A stretch of 64,000 nt of DNA from Hyaloperonospora brassicae (taxonomy: Eukaryota > Oomycota > Peronosporomycetes > Peronosporales > Peronosporaceae). The stretch covers positions 372,001-436,000 of the forward strand of contig CANTFL010001256.1 in the NCBI GenBank assembly GCA_947650285.1, given 5' to 3'. How positions within the stretch are numbered: position 1 is the first letter of the stretch; every line of letters begins with the position of its first letter. The position numbers and the translations under genes were made by a program. Shown here piece after piece: positions 57,860-64,000 of the stretch. The notes beneath the pieces are model-generated. The model was given only the letters and a program-made list of their open reading frames with translations, was not told the origin of the DNA and did no database searches.

Positions 57860-58600
57860 AGGTATTGAGGACGTGACTGTCAGTTTGATGTTTTTGTCGG
57901 GGTTCATTATGTAGATTTGTCGCTGCGAGCGATCAATGTGGGTGACCCGTTCGTTTTGCTCTGTAGGCTTCATCCGGACGAGGAAGCTCCGGGCGGGTTG
58001 AAGTGGCAGATTTTACACGAGACGCTGCACTATTGGCATTACTTCAACTTTCCGTACAGTAGTATGGTTATGGTGGTTACGGAGAAATGGAGAAACGGTG
58101 AGTAGTTATTGCTCCTGCTGATGTGGAACGTGCTAAGATGGTACATATGACATTCGTTTGTATGTTACATGGTGAAAAATCGTGAGATGGGCGAAGTATA
58201 CGAGTTGAAGACGTCGGAACGTGACGTGATTGTGATAGGCACGGACGGAATGTACGTGTTTTTGATCGCTTTTTATAACCGTTGGATGGTGTGTTTGAAA
58301 ATGTCTTTGTGTTGTGGTAGCTTTGACAATCTACATTTAGAGCAGATAACAAGTCTGCTGTAAACAATACTGCCATCGACGTGCGATGTGACCAGCACAT
58401 CATAGGTAAGATCGCGTCTTGTCTTAGCCATGCGGCGCACAACCCTGCGGATAACACCAAGAGGAAACACCAAGAGGAAACACCAAGAGGGAGAAACCAT
58501 TTGCGATGGCGGAGTAGCAGGCAGGATATGAATATCTTGGGGGAAAGATGGATGATATTACAGTCGTCTACAAGCCGTGTCACGTCTACCGAAGCTCAAA
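57860..58600 (+). pseudogene. PTC7-like PP2C protein phosphatase fragment
   Basis: Pieces in order on the plus strand match the C-terminal half of a PTC7-type metal-dependent Ser/Thr phosphatase: LRAINVGDPFVLLCRL (family: an N-x-GDSG turn), LHYWHYFNFPYS (family: QQHYFN-x-PFQL), SERDVIVIGTDGMYVFL (family: GD-x-V-x-x-GTDGL-x-D), and GGKMDDITVV (the metal-binding DD near the C-terminus). Frameshifts separate them; the Asp after TDGMY is Val here. A 13-bp unit AACACCAAGAGGA is repeated three times at 58453-58491 in the middle of the coding part. The N-terminal metal-binding half is absent. It cannot be active and most likely derives from a host gene. Confidence 0.6.
58453..58491 (+). repeat. 13-bp unit repeated three times
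   Basis: AACACCAAGAGGA at 58453-58465 and 58466-58478, and AACACCAAGAGGG at 58479-58491. A 13-bp unit shifts the frame by one per copy, so duplication by itself would disrupt the phosphatase-like sequence in which it lies. Confidence 0.95.
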
Positions 58601-58741
58601 AATAAATTTAATGAAAGCCAGGCTAGGTCAACACGGTCGAATGTACTTAGCTTTGGCAAGTATTCGAGCGACGTCAGTATAAAGAATGGGCTTTTGTTTC
58701 GCTGGTCTTAACCTTGTTCGGAATGGGATGCGCATTTAACA

Positions 58742-60726
58742 TTATAAGACGTAGTCGACCTTGCAGTGCACCTGTTTTTGGTATGGAGGCGTCTGATGGC
58801 TAAGAATTCGACAATGTATGTTGGTCATTAACTCGACCACGGCCGCGTTCTTACACACCCGGCACAGCATCTGGCTTCTGGACATCTTAGTTTGCAACAA
58901 AACATGCTCAAATGCACTGGTATCGCGGCGAGTAGAGACATTACGTTTGCCACGACGCTCTCGAGCGCCAACTAGACGACCACGACCCTGCCGTACTGGC
59001 TGAGGCTCATTCACCTCCACTTGCACTTGCTCTTGTGATAATTAACGAATCAGGTTTGAAAGAATGCTTTGTTGGTGTGGTGGTAGATGAGTATAGCGAT
59101 CTCGAATTTGAGACCGATCTTGCTCCGGAGTCAGATTGGCAGTATCCTCGTAACATGTGTTCTCGTTGCGATCAAGCCGTCACCAAACATAAAAACATAT
59201 TAAAAACGCTTACTCGTTGTTGCGAGGATGTCGCGAACGTGATGCGAACAAGATATTCCAAGCGTTGGTCTTAAGACATTAGTACGTCGTTGACGTCGAG
59301 ATACGTGCCTTTTTACCTCGTCATGAGCTTACTATTGTTCGTGATACGATATTTTGCGTCGAACCACGCAATGTCATCTGGTAAACATCAGCAAGGTCGC
59401 CCGTCGACACTGCGATCCGAGATTTGACTGCTTCATACTATCCCTCGGCTTGATCGCTTGCTTCATTTCCAGGATGCCGGTACGCTTTGTTCCATGCAAG
59501 GATAAACCGATCTTTATAACACATCCAAGTCCTTTCAACGTATTAGCTGATGGACATGGAAAAGCGTTTGCAGATGACAGCCTGATTTTTCTCGTATGTC
59601 GAACGTCGATGGGATAAAAAGCTGGTTAAACTCTACCTCGAACGTTCCCAGTCTTGTTGATCTCGAAAGCGCTTGCGGCAGTTGGCAAGTACTTTCTTTG
59701 AAATGTGCCAGATGAAAAGGAGATTTTGCGCGTTGGAATAGTGCGTACGAAGCGAATCCATGAACGCAAGTTCTTTATTCGTAACAATCACATCAGGTAG
59801 TTTATTGACAACGAAAATGCTTTTTATAGGATTGAGAGCCTAGTTGTAGTCTTCTTCTTGCTCGGGCGAAACAAATGTAAACGCGACCGAAAAGGTGACT
59901 TTTTTTGGAGAAACTCTAAGTATGTGTAGCATTGACATCTTGAATCCAACAAAGGAGAGAAAAGCGGTCAGCTCTGTTAATTTACGTCTTTTGGAATAAG
60001 ATGCGATCAATACGTACGTATTGACCTTCTTATGTACAATTTGTGATCATGGCATAAGGAAATTCTCCTGCAAGTCTAACGCATACGCTTGGTGCAAAGA
60101 AAATCTTGGTAATTCGACCTTGATCGTCGCGGCCGTAAGCATGGAGTATGTTGTTTGCCTGAAGTTCATCCAGTAGCATCGTCATACGTGTTCTTCCAGC
60201 AAGAGGCTCGTCTCGGACCACAGCCTTTGCGTTGTATGTCCCTTGGACGAGATTGCAGTTTGGATCGATTTGAAGAACCGTTGCCAAGCTGAACTTGGGT
60301 GCAGCACATGATCTTGCCATGGCACTGGTCGCCGTGTCGTTTCGGGGACTGACTTTCCGTGCAACGGGATAGGCAGATACATCATCTGCTTCTTCGTGGT
60401 TGTGTTCGCTGTTTTCCAAAGCCACAGACCACGGGAAACTGCCACAGAAGCACAATCGCTGTATGGTCATTGTCATCATTAACATTCACTGTATCCCTGG
60501 TAATTGTGACGGTAAATGGACTCTTGCAACTGCGAACTGCGACGCTTTTGGGACTCATCTGTGAGGCATTCCCGTCGGTTCTTGTACCGGCCAGCATGAG
60601 CACAAACAACCAGACTTTTTTCATCTCAACCGAGCAGATTTTAGAGCGACTTCTTGATAAGGTGTAACCTTCAGTTATCGCATCCACCTGCGACGCGTAG
60701 ACAGCCTCTGCAGGTGGCGCAAGCAA
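58742..60726 (-). pseudogene. MULE transposase relic inside long-TIR element
   Basis: On the minus strand: N-terminal region ALENSEHNHEEADDVSAYPV, then APKFSLATVLQIDPNCN and LLDELQANNILHAYGRDDQG; the start of the DDE core FPYAMITNCT followed by a stop (60030); KKVTFSVAFTFVSPEQEEDY; VIVTNKELAFMDSL; LLFIWHISKKVLANC; and a C-terminal basic linker and knuckle (RGRLVGARERRGKRNVSTRR, then LCRVCKNAAVV). At both places where MULE cores have the catalytic Asp, Asn is read (AAT at 60039-60041 and at 59777-59779). There are several further stops. It lies between the 445-bp TIRs and should be the original transposase of the element. Confidence 0.75.
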
Positions 60727-60792
60727 AGTCTATAAAAAATTATAATTTTTTGATATTGCAAAATCCTGTCAAACCCTTCAGCTGATCAAAGA

Positions 60793-61240
60793 TCGCTGTG
60801 CTGTTTGATATAGAAAGTGAAAACTCTGTTTCTTTTGCATTATGTCATCGATTATGTCAAATGATTCCTTTAGACAGTTTGACTGGGTGCAGATGTGTCC
60901 TCCTTGACAGGTAATATTGCAGTACCAGTAAGAGGTATGCTCAATACTTGATCCAAAAATAGAATTTATCTTTAAAACAGGGAAATGGTAGTATTAGGGG
61001 TACTTATAGGGGGTGTACCGGATCATGAGAGCGGATTTCATACGCACGGTTGTGGGCTGACACAAAAGAGGCCTGTATCACGGAGGGGTGTGTACGTACC
61101 AAAGAATATGTATATGGCATTTGTATGTATGACTGTGCAGTACCTAGTTAGGGAGGTTACGGCACTTAAGGAGGGACCGCAATTCCAGGAGTGTGTGTAC
61201 GTATCAAAGGGTGGATGTATACCTATACATCTTCTCAAAT
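60793..61240 (+). repeat. Right long TIR with conserved open frame
   Basis: Matches the left TIR in inverse orientation from the CGCTGTGCTGTTTG block (inner edge) to GGATGTATACCTATACATC (outer edge). It carries the same frame at 60985-61242. The homology falls off at both edges within about 20 bases. Confidence 0.85.
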
Positions 61241-61936
61241 AAATATCGACCGGATATATAATTGAACGAGACGCACTCTTCCGCGTAGAAAATCAGGACA
61301 ACCAGCCAGTTTGACGGTCAACTTCCACACGTTATTGGTCCGGTAGCTCAGTGTGCAGAAACCAGGTCTTCAAGCTCAAAGTCGCCGCAATGTAAGCGTG
61401 GAAATGCGTGGCTAGTCTCTCAATGTCTGTATTCCGGGTGACGTTAGAAATCTCCACCGCATACTCCCTGTCTGCATCAACGTGGGTCCCGTCACTACCA
61501 ATCTGCCGGGCTCAGACGGATCTCTTGGCTGGCAGATCCATGTTGGTCACCCGGTCTACAACGCTTTTGAACGGGACAACGACTATCTAGAATCACGTAC
61601 TGTCGCTTAATCAAAGAAATCAGACGGATTCATCGCTGAACAAGATCGTAGCCAATCGTCTTGGCAACATCAATAAGTCTCCATAGCTCTTCCTCGTTCA
61701 CACGCACATTCCGCTATCAGCAATATGTCCTCCCAAATCTCACTTGTACAATGGCGACAAACCCGCATATTAGTTTTACTACGCAGACGCAATTCGAGTT
61801 CACCTTCTACTTGGGCCTAAAATCGATGTGTATAGACGTACTTGCTCCTTGGAATTTATTCCGCTTTATGGAAATACGGGCAGGCGTCTGAAGACAATTT
61901 CTTCTTCCGCTATCCCGCTGATGATGCGCCATTTGT
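61241..61936. other. Intergenic stretch
   Basis: Short frames at 61408-61590 and 61661-61891 (plus) have no recognised motif. On the minus strand a broken basic, Arg-rich reading exists but no family was recognised. A tRNA A-box-like TAGCTCAGT occurs near 61340 but no cloverleaf follows. Confidence 0.3.
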
Positions 61937-62240
61937 AACGGGGTAGCCAGGACATGACATTGCCATTCAGGATACCGACAATAAATAATATGTACGCTGA
62001 ATATTCTTTATACAATATCACAAAGGATGATGATATTGTTGGGATGACCGAAGGGTCTACTCATTGGTTGATATCGTGATGATTTCAACCCACCAATAGC
62101 TGCTAGACGCGCGCAATGGGTGGTGAGTAGACGTCATCATACAGTCTTCCCTCTGCTAAGTTATAGACTTGGTGGAAGGCAAATCTTATAACATAGCAGA
62201 GGTTATTCCATAGCAGAGATATGCTGAGGAAAAATTATTA
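61937..62240 (+). repeat. Second diverged LTR relative of the hairpin-rich Gypsy element
   Basis: Starts TGTAACGGGGTAGCC like the sense LTR. It shares ACAATATCAC, GGGTCTACTCATTGGTTGA, ATATCGTGATGATTTCAACC, CCACCAATAG, GACGCGCGCAATG and GTGGTGAGTAGACGTCATCAT in order. Stems are kept in part, for example CAATATCA/TGATATTG and GGTTGATATC/GATTTCAACC with one mismatch. The 3' portion is replaced by an unrelated inverted repeat (CTCTGCTA ... TAGCAGAG, about 62150-62205). Likely a solo or truncated LTR. Confidence 0.75.
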
Positions 62241-62416
62241 ATTTAATTAATTAAAGAATCAAAAACGCAACAAACCTCCAGGCTTCCAAAACCTGTCTGT
62301 CACGTGTCACGTGCCCTTTGACGATTTTGTGATTTTGGTTGCCCCACCAGTCTCTGGTGATTTTGCTATCTCTGGTTAAGAAGTTCCACCAACTGTACCT
62401 TGCTCACTCACAACAG
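62241..62416 (+). other. Upstream region of pogo-like transposase
   Basis: A short A+T-rich segment (TTATTAATTTAATTAATTAAAG near 62228-62252) separates the LTR relative from the transposase start. No clear TIR was identified, and its partner would lie outside the window. The reading frame of exon 1 is open upstream to about 62339 but without an ATG. Confidence 0.3.
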
Positions 62417-64000
62417 ATGTCGCAGATACGTCTTACCAACGAGCAGAAGCTGCGCATCTGCAAGCACCAGGATGCTAACCCGCGCATCACCCAGACTGCC
62501 CTGGCGGCTTGGACAAAGGACGCCTTTGACCTCCAGAAGGCACTTTCCCAGGCAGCGATCAGCAAAATCATCAAAAAAAGGAAGGAGCTTGAGGCAATGG
62601 ACACCACTAACCTCAGCGCTAAGCGTCCTCGGACTGTCCAGCACCCATCTGTGGAGGAGGCCGTCGCCTTCTGGGTCTTGCAGTGCCAGCACCGTGGGGT
62701 CGCTCTCACTGGAGATCTCATACGGGCCAAGGCTCAGGCTTTTGCGGGATCAATGGGCGTCTCGGAGGGAAACATCCGCTTTTCGAATGGGTGGCTCCAC
62801 AAATTCCAGCAGCGCCACAAACTGCGATCTGTCCGCATTCATGGCGAGAGTGGCTCAGCAGATATGGGCGCTTTAGAGGAGGGTCTTCCACACCTCAAGG
62901 CAGTGGTTGCTGGTTATACTCCACGTGACGTGTACAACATGGACGACACTGGTAGGTCTGAGAATACAGTACAGTACTGTACTCATTGTACAGTACAGAA
63001 GCATCTCAAAGGCTCACTTTCTGTTCAGGGTTGTTCTACAGTATGACGCCCGACAGAATGATTGCCCAGCCAGAGGTCGAAGGGTATAAAAAAGACAAGG
63101 TACAATATTGCTCTCATCTTGGTTTCCTGCGTTTCTCTGACACTAACAACTATTCTAGACGCGCATCACAGTTGCTCTCACGGCAAACGCTGATGGATCC
63201 GACAAACTCCCGCCGTTCTTCATTGGACACGCCAAAAAGCCGCGGTGTTTTGAGCGCAAGACAGCTGAGCGACTGGGCTTTCTCCACCGCAACAACAAGA
63301 AAGCCTGGATGACTGGCATACTCTTCCAGGAATGGCTGGGAGACGTCGACAAAAGTATGAAGGTAATTTGGGGCATGCCTTGAACATCATCGTTGTGGTA
63401 CAGTAAATGAGGTTTGACTAACGCGTTGACCACAGCAAAAGGATAGAAAAATCCTGCTTCTCATGGACAACGCTCCTTCACACATTGTTGCTGACCTGGA
63501 ACTCACCAACATCACGGTCCAGGCTCTTCCTCCTAATACGACTTCAAAGGTCCAACCCATGGATGCTGGGATCATTGCCGCATTCAAGAGGCACTACCGC
63601 CGGCTGCATCTGCAGAATGCCTTGGACCGTGACGAGCGCGGAGAAACCAACCTTTACAAGGTTGATCAGCTCACGGCCATGCGTTGGTCGCTGGCTGCGT
63701 GGAGCGAGATTTCCAGTGCCACAATCGCCAACTGCTTCCGTCATACGGGACTCATGGACGGTCCGGCTCTGCCGACTGGTGGGGGTGAAAACGAAGCCGG
63801 CACTGTTGGCCAGCAGGCCCAGCAGGAGGCAACAGCTGCTGCAGTTGAGGAGCAGCGCGTGGAACAGGATCTTGTTTCGGCGCTGGAAAGGCTCCCGCTC
63901 CGCAATCCCATTTCGATCGCTTCTCTTTTCAATCCGGCTGAGGAGGAGGAGACGGCGCATGCGGAGCTGACCGATGCCGAAATCATCAAGCTTGTTGAGG
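62417..64000 (+). CDS. Pogo/Tigger-like DDE transposase with three introns (partial)
   Basis: Start ATG at 62417 (MSQIRLTNEQKLRICKHQDA). Four exons are proposed: 62417-62951, 63029-63099, 63159-63362 and 63436 to beyond 64000. Each of the three introns (77, 59 and 73 bp) begins GT and ends AG, and splicing keeps one frame without stops to the window end, which an unspliced reading does not. Domains: N-terminal CENP-B/psq-type helix-turn-helix (residues 1-60), a CENP-B-type second DNA-binding domain (about 70-150, with SNGWLHKFQQRHKLR), then the DDE core with YNMDDTGLFYS, LLLMDNAPSH and VQPMDAGIIAAFKRHYR supplying the three acidic residues. The tail is Gln/Glu/Ala-rich. It would cut and paste a TA-flanked element; the ends of the element are not visible here. 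All catalytic positions are intact in the part seen. Confidence 0.85.

Larger units (their letters stand above)
57150..61240. mobile_element. Long-TIR MULE carrying a phosphatase-like gene fragment
   Basis: An inverted repeat of about 445 bp, nearly identical in both copies (57150-57597 and 60793-61240), bounds 4.1 kb. Inside, the minus strand carries a MULE transposase relic (60726 to 58742), and next to the left TIR the plus strand carries pieces of a PTC7-like PP2C phosphatase (about 57860-58600). Host gene sequence inside MULE termini is the definition of a Pack-MULE-type capture. I could not fix the exact outer ends or a 9-bp target duplication by eye. Confidence 0.75.

Noticed and set aside
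58742..59026. PiggyBac-type Cys-rich C-terminal domain
   Set aside because: The piece is collinear with a MULE transposase on the same strand, and its basic linker plus CxxC knuckle fits a MULE C-terminus better.
61335..61360. tRNA gene suggested by a TAGCTCAGT block
   Set aside because: No B box at the right distance and no cloverleaf could be drawn.

Overview
The window looks like a repeat-rich scaffold from a filamentous oomycete of the Peronosporales type (Phytophthora or downy mildew). The reasons are decayed Copia and Ty3/Gypsy polyproteins and MULE transposases of the kind seen in oomycetes, very short introns (about 60-77 bp) in a pogo-like transposase, and one G+C-rich, apparently intronless host gene among A+T-richer sequence. 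Assignment below this level cannot be made from the sequence alone.

Only one convincing host gene is present: a CPA2-type cation/proton antiporter of 946 codons at 6169-9009 (minus), with a long (GA)n/(GAG)n tract upstream. Nearly everything else recognisable is mobile DNA. From left to right: a broken Copia element (1-3032, minus); a non-LTR retrotransposon 3' end with RNase H (about 4080-5190, plus); the antiporter; a TA-flanked inverted-repeat element (13893-14707); a second Copia relic (17859-20110, minus); a Gypsy relic with both LTRs (20220-24696, plus); a third Copia gag relic split by a nearly intact 7986-bp Ty3/Gypsy element with perfect 5-bp target duplication (25867-33852, minus); a MULE relic (37741-39250, plus); a decayed gene of unknown function (42039-43222, minus); a relative of the Gypsy LTR (43856 to about 44240); a MULE bounded by TIRs and an 8-bp duplication (44690-47758); a long gene-poor A+T-rich tract (about 49.5-56.9 kb); a long-TIR MULE carrying a fragment resembling a PTC7-type protein phosphatase (57150-61240); another LTR relative (61937 to about 62240); and a pogo-like transposase gene with three short introns running off the right end (62417 onward).

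The most striking object is the Ty3/Gypsy element at 25867-33852. In all the stretches read, LTRs and coding DNA alike, it consists of one short inverted repeat after another (arms mostly 6-11 bp, loops 0-16 nt, about one per 35 bp in a counted stretch). The palindromes run through conserved reverse transcriptase and integrase codons. Diverged relatives at 43.9 kb and 49.1 kb keep corresponding stems with paired base changes, and one 43-nt palindrome coincides with a frameshift in the integrase region. The same element carries an additional long reading frame on the strand opposite gag-pol, between the chromodomain and the 3' LTR, interrupted by a single in-frame TAG. The other Copia, Gypsy and host sequences here do not show this density of hairpins by eye.
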